Of a stretch of 29,269 nt of DNA, positions 6,349-14,254 are shown in pieces; the stretch's first letter is position 1, and every line of letters begins with the position of its first letter. The stretch lies in assembly GCA_024224995.1 (NCBI GenBank), contig JAAENB010001330.1:1-29269 (forward strand). Reading direction: 5' to 3'. Under the pieces are notes generated by a model. That model saw only the letters and a program-made list of their open reading frames with translations, did no database searches and was not told the origin of the DNA. This DNA comes from a bacterium (GTDB lineage: Bacteria > Spirochaetota > UBA4802 > UBA5550). The translations under genes were made by a program, and so were the position numbers.

Positions 6349-8529
6349 ATGAAACATATCAAAATTTTAGTATTTAGTGCGCTATTAGCACTAAGCGGCC
6401 TGTACTGCTCCGGCGGGGACCTTGATACCTCAGCGCTGCCGGGAGGGCCTTCGGAATCTCCAATAGATATCCCAACAAATGATGACGGAACAGTAGATGT
6501 AGAAGTCATTGTCAGCGAATTAGAGGATCTGGGAATTCTAACGGATAGCGACTCGCTGCCGGAAGAAGTTACCGGGCTTATAAGCTCAACAGACCCCGCT
6601 GATACAACCGGATCAACCGATACATCAGGAAGCAGTGATTCTTCCGATACAAGCGGTGATAGCGACTCCGGTTCAACAGATGGCGCTACAGCTACAACCA
6701 GTGACGATACAGCGACCACCGCAGGACCGGGAGTAGTTGTTGTTGTTGAAGAAGAAAATGCAAGTGAAGAAAGCGGCGACGTTGTGGAAGACCTTGCAGA
6801 CGGTACAGCCAGTGATGAGGTTGTTGAAGAAGTTATTGCAGCTATCCCCGGAAGTGTAGCAGATGAACATGCTGCCGCATCCGGCGACACAGCTTCAGGC
6901 AATACAGCTTCAGGTGATACGGATTCAGGTGATACGGATTCAGGTGATACGGATTCAGGCGATACGGATTCAGGCGATACGGATTCAGGCGATGATACCG
7001 CATCCGGTGATACGGATTCAGGCGATGACAGCGCATCCGGCGATGATACCGCTTCTGGCGATGATACGGATTCAGGCGATGATACGGATTCAGGTGATAC
7101 CGCATCCGATGACAGCGATACGGGTGATGCCGGAGATACCACGGGAGATGACGGTGAAATAGAAACCGCTGCCATTGATGAAGCAGTAGTTGAAGAAAAA
7201 AAACCTGAAAAATACATAGCTCCAAAGACAGAGCTCGATACCAGCTATGGCAAATGGTTTGTCACTGAAAAGAAAAAACTCGACATTGTAACCAGTGGTG
7301 AATTCGCAAAGCATCGAAAGCTCATCAAGGAATTCAACAAAGAGAAAAAGCAGCTTAAAGCTGAGAAAAAAGCTGAGAACAAACCGCTGAACGCAGAGAT
7401 CAAAGCGTTAAAAGTTGATATCAAAAAACTGAAAGCCACAAGAACCAAAGAAAACAGGAAAGACGTTCATGCTCAAATAAAAGATCTGCGGAAAGAACTT
7501 AAGAAAGTACGAAAAGTAGCTAAAGCCAATAACAAAAAGGCTACCGATAAGATCAAAAAGCTGAACAAAAAAATTCAAAAGTCACGCGATGCTATTGGTT
7601 ACGCAAAAGTACAAAAAGGTATTCATACCTATTGGTCAAAGCAGCCTCTTTATTTCCGGGTAAAAGAAGTTAAAAAACCCGGTTGGTACAGACTGCGCAT
7701 AATTGCTAAAAACCAGGGAACATTACCGGACTGGTACGATAATTTTAATATTACCGTAAGCGATGAAACAGAAGGAACAGACCTGGGCGGTATCTTTATA
7801 AAAGCTTCGGAAAAAGCATATTTCAGAGGCAACATGCTCGTTAAACTGAAAAAAGGCGATACCGATCTTAAACTGCTCTGGACAAATGATGCCTGGAAAA
7901 AAGGAAAATACGACGCCAATATCCAGATCAGGAACGTATCGCTCAAGTATGCCAAAGCAAAGAACAAGCGGAAGAAACTCATTAGAACCGCGCACCAGTA
8001 CTCTGTTGCAGACGGAAGATTCTTCTGGGACAACAAGAGCGTAAGAACCTACTGGGCAAACCAGACTATCGGGTTTAACTTTCCCGATCTGAAGTCAGGA
8101 AAGTACAAGGTCTTTATCTTTGCAAAGAACTACAACAAAGACGAAACCATAGAAGTTCCTCCAAACTATGACAACTTCAAAGTTCATGTAGACGCAGACG
8201 CAACTACTGCTGAAGTTGAAATCGCGGTTGATCCGGATAAGTATCGGAAAGGATCGGCTATTGTGGACTTGACCGGCGGAAATACGGATATATATCTCAC
8301 CTGGACCAATGACAAGTACAAAAAAGGTGAGTACGACGCAAATATTCAGATCAAAGCGATCAAGCTCAAGAGAGTTGGTGACTCGGAACGTTCGGCACTG
8401 GCTGCCTACCTCCTGGGTACCTCCATGGGCAACAAGATGCTCCTGGCAGGAATACTCTTCACGCTTGTACTGTTCATCAGCGGGATCTCCCTCTGGAACA
8501 GGAAGCGGGTCCGGGTAAGCTCCTCATAA
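6349..8529 (+). CDS. large repeat lipoprotein with acidic, coiled-coil and paired beta domains and a C-terminal membrane segment
   Basis: This is a 726-residue exported protein of unrecognised family. The N-terminus MKHIKILVFSALLALSGLYC followed by SGG looks like a lipoprotein signal with Cys20 as the lipidated residue. The lipobox is loose (GLYC), as is tolerated in spirochaetes. Residues about 80-260 are Ser/Asp/Gly/Thr-rich, with GDTDS repeats. About 285-410 is a Lys/Glu-rich coiled coil. Two related domains follow, each with an aromatic start (YWSKQPLYF; YWANQTIGF), a YDNF core and an ending of the form LTWTND then YDANIQI; they resemble carbohydrate-binding beta-sandwich folds. A hydrophobic segment at about 696-716 is followed by RKR. 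The ATG at 6349 is chosen over the upstream GTG at 6322 for its ribosome binding site and signal peptide. It is monocistronic: own promoter and terminator. A structural or adhesive envelope role is inferred. Confidence 0.8.
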   Translation: MKHIKILVFSALLALSGLYCSGGDLDTSALPGGPSESPIDIPTNDDGTVDVEVIVSELEDLGILTDSDSLPEEVTGLISSTDPADTTGSTDTSGSSDSSDTSGDSDSGSTDGATATTSDDTATTAGPGVVVVVEEENASEESGDVVEDLADGTASDEVVEEVIAAIPGSVADEHAAASGDTASGNTASGDTDSGDTDSGDTDSGDTDSGDTDSGDDTASGDTDSGDDSASGDDTASGDDTDSGDDTDSGDTASDDSDTGDAGDTTGDDGEIETAAIDEAVVEEKKPEKYIAPKTELDTSYGKWFVTEKKKLDIVTSGEFAKHRKLIKEFNKEKKQLKAEKKAENKPLNAEIKALKVDIKKLKATRTKENRKDVHAQIKDLRKELKKVRKVAKANNKKATDKIKKLNKKIQKSRDAIGYAKVQKGIHTYWSKQPLYFRVKEVKKPGWYRLRIIAKNQGTLPDWYDNFNITVSDETEGTDLGGIFIKASEKAYFRGNMLVKLKKGDTDLKLLWTNDAWKKGKYDANIQIRNVSLKYAKAKNKRKKLIRTAHQYSVADGRFFWDNKSVRTYWANQTIGFNFPDLKSGKYKVFIFAKNYNKDETIEVPPNYDNFKVHVDADATTAEVEIAVDPDKYRKGSAIVDLTGGNTDIYLTWTNDKYKKGEYDANIQIKAIKLKRVGDSERSALAAYLLGTSMGNKMLLAGILFTLVLFISGISLWNRKRVRVSSS
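6883..7110 (+). repeat. 15-bp coding tandem repeats (GDTDS)
   Basis: Five near-identical 15-bp units, GGTGATACGGATTCA or GGCGATACGGATTCA, start at 6913, 6928, 6943, 6958 and 6973. Degenerate copies extend from about 6883 to 7110. Because 15 is a multiple of 3, copy-number change would keep the frame. Confidence 0.9.
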
Positions 8530-8548
8530 ACCGGGAACAAACTGTTTC

Positions 8549-8590
8549 AAAAAAAAAGCGGGGCCTTTATAAGCCCCGCTTTTTTTATGT
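8549..8590. terminator. bidirectional rho-independent terminator
   Basis: AGCGGGGC (8557-8564) pairs with GCCCCGCT (8573-8580). An A-run lies before it and a T-run after it, so it can work in both directions. It sits between the convergent lipoprotein gene (+) and the protease fusion gene (-). Confidence 0.92.
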
Positions 8591-8617
8591 TTTTTTTCTT
8601 AACCGATTACCTTCCCC

Positions 8618-10666
8618 CTACTCATAAGCGTTCATTTCCTCTTTGTCAATACTGATGGCTTTAAATCTCTCATAAAGCTGGTGAAAAGCCTTTGCAACTG
8701 TTTCCTGTACTTCATCTCTCTCTGAATCCGTATCCTGCGTCATCTCCTGTTTGATCTTTATAAGATTAAACATCTCAGCAGTGCTGTCTTCATCCAGGTT
8801 CTTTACCACTTCCGATATTTTTTCCAGGGTTATATCTTCATGGAGCTTGTTTTCCGCGGAACTATAACCCAGACCAACCAGGATCAGGAGCGCGGCAACA
8901 TGGAAAATGCGCTCCCCTTCTTTCTTCTGCATTTCCAGGAGCCGAATGTTCTCAACCAGTATCTTTTCCGACAGCTCAATTCGTTCTGTCAGGGTCTGGA
9001 TGAGTGTGCGGGCAAAATCTATATTGCTAATGATCAGCGCGTTCATATTATCTTTGTCGGCCTTTGCGACAATACAATCGGACAGGCAAATTGCTGTTGC
9101 CGCTCTGCCCGTACTACCAACCAGGGCCATCTCACCAAAGACCTGGCCCGAAACGACCGTATCCATGGTAATAATTGTCCCGTCGGCCTTTGTTTTATAG
9201 AACAAAACCCTGCCCTTTTTCAGCAGGTAAAACTCATTTCCAACATCCCCTTCATTAAAGATCTTTGCTCCCGACTTCAGGATCATCTCCTCCTGCATTG
9301 TTGAAATGGGCCGCATAAAAAACTTACGGGTAGTTTCAAAGCCGGGGAGTTTCAGCAGGAAGATAAACCCCTTCCGGTACCGGAACGCGTAATACCTGAT
9401 GAAGAACCGGCTAAAGCTAAAAGGCGGCTCAACCAGTTTAACAACAGTTCCAATGGCCTCCTGCCTGTTTACATGGTTTTCCCACACAACAACCCCTCTG
9501 ATCTCTTTTGAGGCAAACCGGGAACACTCAAAAACCATTTGAACTTCCCTGCCGATCCCAATGCCTTCGGAAGTCCGTAAAAAGCAGCTGGTGGACGTGA
9601 TATCATAGGTTACCAGGGTCTCTTCGGGATTTTGTTCCCGATAAACCTCAACGTCCGTTATAATAGGAATCCGTATCTCGCTTTTTCTGAAAAAATCAGG
9701 GTTAATGGCTCCAACAAGTATAATAATAACGCTGATAGAAGACGGGAATACTCCAAGGAAAACAACCTGTTCTGCCGGTTTCAGATTCGCCAGTTTCAAA
9801 AAACCGATAATATCTTTCTGGTATGCCATCCCCACAAGAGCAATCCCCATAAAAAGGATCACCAGGAAAAACCGGATTATACCCGGACGCCAGAGAAACA
9901 GGTGAACCGGGTTTGAATTGACAGTCCCCATTGAGCGCAAGATCCACCGTTCGTACCGGGGCTGCCGGTCAATAAGGAGCCAGTCCTCAAACCTGAGTTT
10001 CATTGCCTTTAGAATATTCCATGGAATTATGGTCTGAGACCGGGCAAATAAAAATTCAAGAACAACAACCATTAAAATCAGCATGGGAGAAGCCAGGTAG
10101 GCTACGGTCCCTCCTGTAATGAGTATGGTATCAAAGGTTCCGTGGAGCAGTATGGGAAAAAAGGCTGCTTTGAGCGCGAAGTGAAATTTAAACATTCCGG
10201 TTTCACACTGCTTCATCATACCAAGATAATACCCCATCATTCCGCATGTTGTTAGATGCAGGGGAACAGAGAACAGTATGCGAACAATAAGGATCGAAGA
10301 TCCTCCCTGGGCAGCGTAAAATACATTTTCCACGGAAGAAAAACCGATTCCCACCAGCATACCGGAAGCGGTAGCTTCCATTATGTTAAAATTGGCGTAT
10401 TTTCTCTGGATAAAATAAATAACAATAAAAGCCCCCACTTTTTCAACAAGAGCGGCTTTTAAAAATGCAGTGGAAAGAGCCCCTTCAAAAACGATCTTAA
10501 GATCGATCAATTGCGCGATAAGGCTCAAGAAGATTGCCAGGGCTACCCCGGATAAAAATGATTGAAGATGCTTCGCGTATTCAGCTTTAAAAGTGAAGTA
10601 TCGAAAATAGATCAAATAAAACAATGGTATCGGAATTAATGAGATTAGAACCTTTTCCCAGGTCAT
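8618..10666 (-). CDS. PrsW-like intramembrane protease fused to PilZ-like and cyclic-nucleotide-binding domains
   Basis: This is a 682-residue multidomain protein. Residues 1-215 are polytopic and carry PrsW-type features: Glu75 in ALVEKVG, the FxxxE motif at 109-113 (FSSVE), His137 in PLHLTTCGMMGYYLG and His175 in LLHGTFDTIL. PrsW-family members cleave membrane proteins such as anti-sigma factors. Further membrane segments lie at about 263-283 and 300-320. Residues 327-415 resemble PilZ (RKSEIR, then DITSTS, then VVVWENHV), which binds c-di-GMP, although the usual Gly of the DxSxxG motif is Ser here. Residues 460-570 are a cNMP-binding domain with FGEMALVGSTGRAATA (510-525), whose Glu512 and Arg521 fit the phosphate-binding cassette. 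A charged helical tail ends the protein. It starts 2 bp after the STAS gene and is surely cotranscribed with it. The canonical EExxK motif of PrsW is incomplete, so protease activity is not certain. Confidence 0.8.
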   Translation of the reverse strand: MTWEKVLISLIPIPLFYLIYFRYFTFKAEYAKHLQSFLSGVALAIFLSLIAQLIDLKIVFEGALSTAFLKAALVEKVGAFIVIYFIQRKYANFNIMEATASGMLVGIGFSSVENVFYAAQGGSSILIVRILFSVPLHLTTCGMMGYYLGMMKQCETGMFKFHFALKAAFFPILLHGTFDTILITGGTVAYLASPMLILMVVVLEFLFARSQTIIPWNILKAMKLRFEDWLLIDRQPRYERWILRSMGTVNSNPVHLFLWRPGIIRFFLVILFMGIALVGMAYQKDIIGFLKLANLKPAEQVVFLGVFPSSISVIIILVGAINPDFFRKSEIRIPIITDVEVYREQNPEETLVTYDITSTSCFLRTSEGIGIGREVQMVFECSRFASKEIRGVVVWENHVNRQEAIGTVVKLVEPPFSFSRFFIRYYAFRYRKGFIFLLKLPGFETTRKFFMRPISTMQEEMILKSGAKIFNEGDVGNEFYLLKKGRVLFYKTKADGTIITMDTVVSGQVFGEMALVGSTGRAATAICLSDCIVAKADKDNMNALIISNIDFARTLIQTLTERIELSEKILVENIRLLEMQKKEGERIFHVAALLILVGLGYSSAENKLHEDITLEKISEVVKNLDEDSTAEMFNLIKIKQEMTQDTDSERDEVQETVAKAFHQLYERFKAISIDKEEMNAYE

Positions 10667-10668
10667 AA

Positions 10669-10971
10669 TTACTCCATATCATCTATTAAAGAACTTAACT
10701 GGAGAATCCTTGATATTTTATCGGATAAATTTGATAATTGCAGCAATTTATTTTTCTTTTTTTGAGTCTTGGAAAGACTCAGAAGAATTCCAATCCCCGA
10801 TGAATCAACATAATCAACACCGGAAAAATCTATTTCGATGTCCTTGTCACTGTCTTTGGTAATTTCAAACAGCTTCTCTTTTATTCCTCTCAGAGTTCTC
10901 ATCTCTATATCACCATTTATGAAAATAACTATTTTTTCATCGGTTTCAGTCGCATTTATCTCAACATCCAT
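10669..10971 (-). CDS. STAS-domain anti-sigma factor antagonist
   Basis: This is a 100-residue single STAS domain of the SpoIIAA/RsbV type. The strand-helix pattern ends in DFSGVDYVDSSGIGILLS; the second Ser of DSSG (Ser58) is at the position phosphorylated in SpoIIAA. Such proteins release a sigma factor or other target by binding a partner-switch kinase. No kinase or sigma gene is adjacent; the only partner in the operon is the protease fusion immediately downstream. The start ATG has AGGGG 9 bases upstream. This domain is also the type of MlaB, but the gene lies 8 kb from mlaEFD and is not obviously linked to it. Confidence 0.88.
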   Translation of the reverse strand: MDVEINATETDEKIVIFINGDIEMRTLRGIKEKLFEITKDSDKDIEIDFSGVDYVDSSGIGILLSLSKTQKKKNKLLQLSNLSDKISRILQLSSLIDDME

Positions 10972-10981
10972 GATTTCAACC

Positions 10982-11011
10982 CCTAAACAAGCAAATATTT
11001 ACTTGTTTAGG
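10982..11011. promoter_or_regulatory. perfect dyad, possible operator or leader hairpin
   Basis: CCTAAACAAG (10982-10991) and CTTGTTTAGG (11002-11011) form a perfect 10-bp inverted repeat with a 10-bp AT-rich spacer, about one helical turn per half site. It lies 11 bp upstream of the STAS start and overlaps that gene's ribosome binding region and possible -10 box. A dimeric regulator site is the simplest reading. Confidence 0.6.
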
Positions 11012-11060
11012 TTATCATCACTTTAAAATTTTGTCCAGAAGGAAATCAAAAAAATAATAA
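11009..11060. promoter_or_regulatory. possible divergent overlapping promoters (STAS operon and malQ)
   Basis: On minus, TGGACA (11032-11037) and TAACCT (11009-11014) are 17 bp apart. On plus, TTGTCC (11031-11036) and TAATAA (11055-11060) are 18 bp apart. The two -35 boxes occupy the same bases. Both -10 boxes are weak, so this is tentative. Confidence 0.3.
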
Positions 11061-11139
11061 ATTTGTGATATGTAAAAAGGAGTTGCAATTATTCTTAATA
11101 CAGAGTACCTTAAAGAATCTCATTCCGGATGGTATTTTA

Positions 11140-12681
11140 ATGAAAATAGAGCGATCAAGCGGCATATTGCTGCACATAACCAGTCTTCCGGGGAACCGGG
11201 GGATCGGTACCCTGGGCGACGAAGCCTTTGAATTTGTTGATATCCTTAAAGAAGCAGGGCAGACTTCCTGGCAGATACTTCCCATAGGCCCGGTTTCCCC
11301 CAGCCTGGGCTATTCCCCATACGCGTCCACATCCACGTTTGCCGGGAATTTTTTATTTATCAGTCTCGACAAACTAAGCGGCACGAACTGGTTTTCCCGT
11401 GACATAAACAAAATAGAGTTTAACGATAAAACATTTGTAGACTTTGAAGCGGTTATTGAACATAAACTGGCCATGCTCACCGGAGCCTGCACTGATTTTT
11501 TTGCCGGGGCCGGAGCTCAGGAACTGACGGATTATGAAAAATTTTGCGCGGAATCAACATTCTGGCTCGATGATTACGCCCTGTTCGCAAGCCTGGCAGA
11601 ACATTTCAACACGAATAACTGGTTTGAATGGGAAGCGCCAATCTCAAAAAGGGATCCGGAAGCAATAAACAAATGGAGTTCTCTTTTAAAAGAACAGATC
11701 AAGTTCCATAAATTTGTTCAATATCTCTTTTTTAGCCAGTGGCACGAATTAAAAGAATACTGCAATGAAAAAGGAATTCAAATAATCGGGGATATCCCTA
11801 TTTACATTACCCTTGACGGTGCCGATGCCTGGGCTCATAGAGAGATCTTCCTGCTGGATGAAACTACCGGCAAACCGCTCAAAGTATCCGGTGTTCCCCC
11901 GGACTATTTTAGCGAGACCGGGCAGCGCTGGGGGAATCCGCTCTATAACTGGGAAGATTCAAATAAAAGACTGAACCCAGAGACTCTTTTATGGTGGGTG
12001 AAGCGGATACGGCATATCCATAACCAGGTTGACATTATCCGAATAGATCACTTCAGAGGATTTGAATCATACTGGGCTATTGACGCCGAAGAGGAAACAG
12101 CCATAAACGGGAAATGGGAAAAAGGCCCGGGCATTGAATTCTTTCACCGTCTCGAAAAAGAACTGGGAGAGCTCCCTCTTATTGCGGAAGACCTGGGAGT
12201 AATAACCCCGGAAGTGGAAAAACTCCGGGACGACCTGGAACTGCCGGGGATGAAGATTTTGCAGTTTGCCTTTGATTTTAACAATAAAAATTATTATCTC
12301 CCCCATAATTATACCAATCCGAATTACATTGCCTATACGGGAACTCACGACAACAATACAACAAACGGCTGGTTTTACGGACCCGAAGTAGATGAAAACC
12401 GGAAACAGTACATTCTGGAATATATGGGCTCAAATACGGACCACGATTTCCACTGGCAATTGATCCGCCTGGCCTATATGTCTGTAGCGGAACTCGTTAT
12501 TTTCCCGGTACAGGACATTCTTGGCTACGGCGCCGATTTCAGGATGAATATCCCCGGAACTACCGAAGGAAACTGGGGTTGGAAACTAACAAAAGGAGCA
12601 ATTACCGGGGAGATCACCGGTAAACTCCGGCGCATGGGAGACCTGTATGACAGAATAGTTACGCCCGGTAACTCATCATAA
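11140..12681 (+). CDS. malQ: 4-alpha-glucanotransferase (amylomaltase)
   Basis: This is a 513-residue GH77 enzyme that transfers glucan segments between maltodextrins, used in glycogen or maltodextrin turnover in the cytoplasm. The N-terminus RSSGILLHITSLPG is family-typical. Catalytic residues are visible: nucleophile Asp303 in RIDHFRG, acid/base Glu350 in LIAEDLG, and Asp404 in GTHDNNTTNGW. The ATG at 11140 gives this normal start. The frame is open further upstream to 11065, where an AAGGAG at 11078-11083 is followed only by non-ATG codons. The ribosome binding site for 11140 is weak. No other sugar genes are nearby. Its last 23 bases overlap the end of the convergent HD-GYP gene. Confidence 0.93.
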   Translation: MKIERSSGILLHITSLPGNRGIGTLGDEAFEFVDILKEAGQTSWQILPIGPVSPSLGYSPYASTSTFAGNFLFISLDKLSGTNWFSRDINKIEFNDKTFVDFEAVIEHKLAMLTGACTDFFAGAGAQELTDYEKFCAESTFWLDDYALFASLAEHFNTNNWFEWEAPISKRDPEAINKWSSLLKEQIKFHKFVQYLFFSQWHELKEYCNEKGIQIIGDIPIYITLDGADAWAHREIFLLDETTGKPLKVSGVPPDYFSETGQRWGNPLYNWEDSNKRLNPETLLWWVKRIRHIHNQVDIIRIDHFRGFESYWAIDAEEETAINGKWEKGPGIEFFHRLEKELGELPLIAEDLGVITPEVEKLRDDLELPGMKILQFAFDFNNKNYYLPHNYTNPNYIAYTGTHDNNTTNGWFYGPEVDENRKQYILEYMGSNTDHDFHWQLIRLAYMSVAELVIFPVQDILGYGADFRMNIPGTTEGNWGWKLTKGAITGEITGKLRRMGDLYDRIVTPGNSS

Positions 12682-14197
12682 TGGCGGAAAAAACATCGGT
12701 AATGAGGCGAATGACCTCTTCAGAGGTCATCTCAAAATCCTTGAATTCCTCTTCAATCTGCTGCGACCGGTGTTCCATTTCCGGAATAAGAGCCATTCCC
12801 ACCCGGAACACCACAGGATCGAAAAAAGATTCACATTTGTCCAGGATCTTTAGAAGTTCTCCCGTATCGGAGATGGAGTCTTTATAGGCCCGTTCATTTT
12901 TTAAAGCGGAATACATATCGGCAAAGGCCACGATGCGGGCAGACAGGGGAATATCCCGTCCCAGGAGCCCTTCGGGATAGCCGGAACCGTCCCAGCGCTC
13001 ATGATGATACAGGGCAACGAGCCAGCACATCCTGAGTATATCATTATCATTCCCGATCAGGTTTGCGCCTATACGGGTATGTGTCTTAACCTTGTCATAT
13101 TCAGGGCCTGTGAGCTGACGCGGCAGGTTAATCAATTCATGAATCCGCGGCTCAACCTTGCCGAAATCGTGAAGAATGGCAGACAATCCCAGCATCTTAA
13201 TATAAATAGGGGTAATCTTGGAATATTCAAGTATCCCCTTGTTAGGGATGGTGTTGTCCTTCATAATGGTATCGGCAATAAGCTCTGAGAAAACCCGTAC
13301 TTCAATCATATGCTTGGCAGTCTCTTCCTCTCCATACGCAAGAAGATAGGCGATCCTGTCCCTGGCAAAAGCCTCAATTACTCCTCTCAGGTTTAAGAGT
13401 GAATAGTGAAGTTCCTGGTTTAAGCTCAGAACCTCAGTGATATTCTCAAGGGTCGTAAGAAAACCAATGGCTTCGCCGGTAAAATGATCTTCAATAATGC
13501 TGATATTCATCAATAGAACGATCTCATCACTGGAACCGGCTTCAATAGTAATAAAAATATTCCGGATTGCTTCCCCCGTTTCCCGTACAAGCGTAAACTT
13601 CTCAAAAAAACCATTCTGTTCAGCTATTTTTTTATACAGCCCGTCCCTGTTCACTATCTCTAATTTAAATATTTCAACAGAACCGAAGACGGCATTTATT
13701 AACTCCTCTCCTTCGGAATTAATAAAAATCTCGCGTTTAAAATCAGACACAATTACGGGGATTGGAAGACTATTGGTGATATTAAAAAACTCCCGGTACA
13801 TTTTCCTGGTATGTTCAACATCCTGTGAAGCTTCCTCAAAGAAAAAGATCATTGTTCCCGTTTCCGGAAGGGAATGATCCAGGGCCTGAAATTTATAAAA
13901 TCCCGAAGTATTGAGCCCCGGGATTTGCATGTTCCTGATTATAATCCGCTCTTTAGTGAGTAAAGTACTCAAGAGGTCGGCACTGTTTTTCGGGATAAAA
14001 ATCTCATCCAGGTGCGTGCCCTTTTCAAATAGTAAGGCATACTGCTCTTCAAAAGCCTTATTAACGCAATCAATAGAAAAATCTTCCCTGCACATGAGCA
14101 TGGGAATTGAGGCGTTCAAAAATTCATCTAAAGATGAAATGGATGATAGTGATGAAATAATAACAGGCTCTCCGGAGTTCAAATTTTTCGTATACAC
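12659..14197 (-). CDS. PAS-like sensor with HD-GYP cyclic-di-GMP phosphodiesterase domain
   Basis: This is a 512-residue protein. Residues about 20-260 look like two PAS-type sensory modules; for example, the second begins near NSLPIPVIVSDFKREIFINS. The C-terminal half is an HD-GYP domain with the metal and signature residues in place: His296 (HMIEVRV), His343-Asp344 and Lys347 (HDFGK), His373, His398-His399, Gly406-Tyr407-Pro408 (WDGSGYPEG) and Asp427 (FADMYSAL). HD-GYP enzymes hydrolyse c-di-GMP to pGpG or GMP. There is no membrane segment, so it is likely cytosolic. The start is uncertain: GTG at 14197 has no ribosome binding site, and the frame is open a short way further upstream without an ATG. 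It follows the TPR/TM gene by 57 bp on the same strand. Confidence 0.87.
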   Translation of the reverse strand: MYTKNLNSGEPVIISSLSSISSLDEFLNASIPMLMCREDFSIDCVNKAFEEQYALLFEKGTHLDEIFIPKNSADLLSTLLTKERIIIRNMQIPGLNTSGFYKFQALDHSLPETGTMIFFFEEASQDVEHTRKMYREFFNITNSLPIPVIVSDFKREIFINSEGEELINAVFGSVEIFKLEIVNRDGLYKKIAEQNGFFEKFTLVRETGEAIRNIFITIEAGSSDEIVLLMNISIIEDHFTGEAIGFLTTLENITEVLSLNQELHYSLLNLRGVIEAFARDRIAYLLAYGEEETAKHMIEVRVFSELIADTIMKDNTIPNKGILEYSKITPIYIKMLGLSAILHDFGKVEPRIHELINLPRQLTGPEYDKVKTHTRIGANLIGNDNDILRMCWLVALYHHERWDGSGYPEGLLGRDIPLSARIVAFADMYSALKNERAYKDSISDTGELLKILDKCESFFDPVVFRVGMALIPEMEHRSQQIEEEFKDFEMTSEEVIRLITDVFSAIMMSYRA

Positions 14198-14254
14198 AAA
14201 TTTAATAAAGTCATATCCCCAAACCAGGGTGATTTAGTCAAGAAATAATTGGTA

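Noticed and set aside
6258..7217. Long minus-strand ORF of Ser/Val/Pro repeats opposite the lipoprotein
   Set aside because: It mirrors the GDTDS repeat DNA on the other strand, has no ribosome binding site or domain, and lies inside a well-supported gene.
10669..10971. STAS gene as MlaB of the lipid transporter
   Set aside because: It lies in a different operon 8 kb away, has the SpoIIAA-type DSSG phosphorylation motif, and is coupled to the protease fusion gene.
11065..11139. 25-codon N-terminal extension of MalQ
   Set aside because: The family begins at MKIERSSGILL; the upstream GTG has no suitable ribosome binding site.
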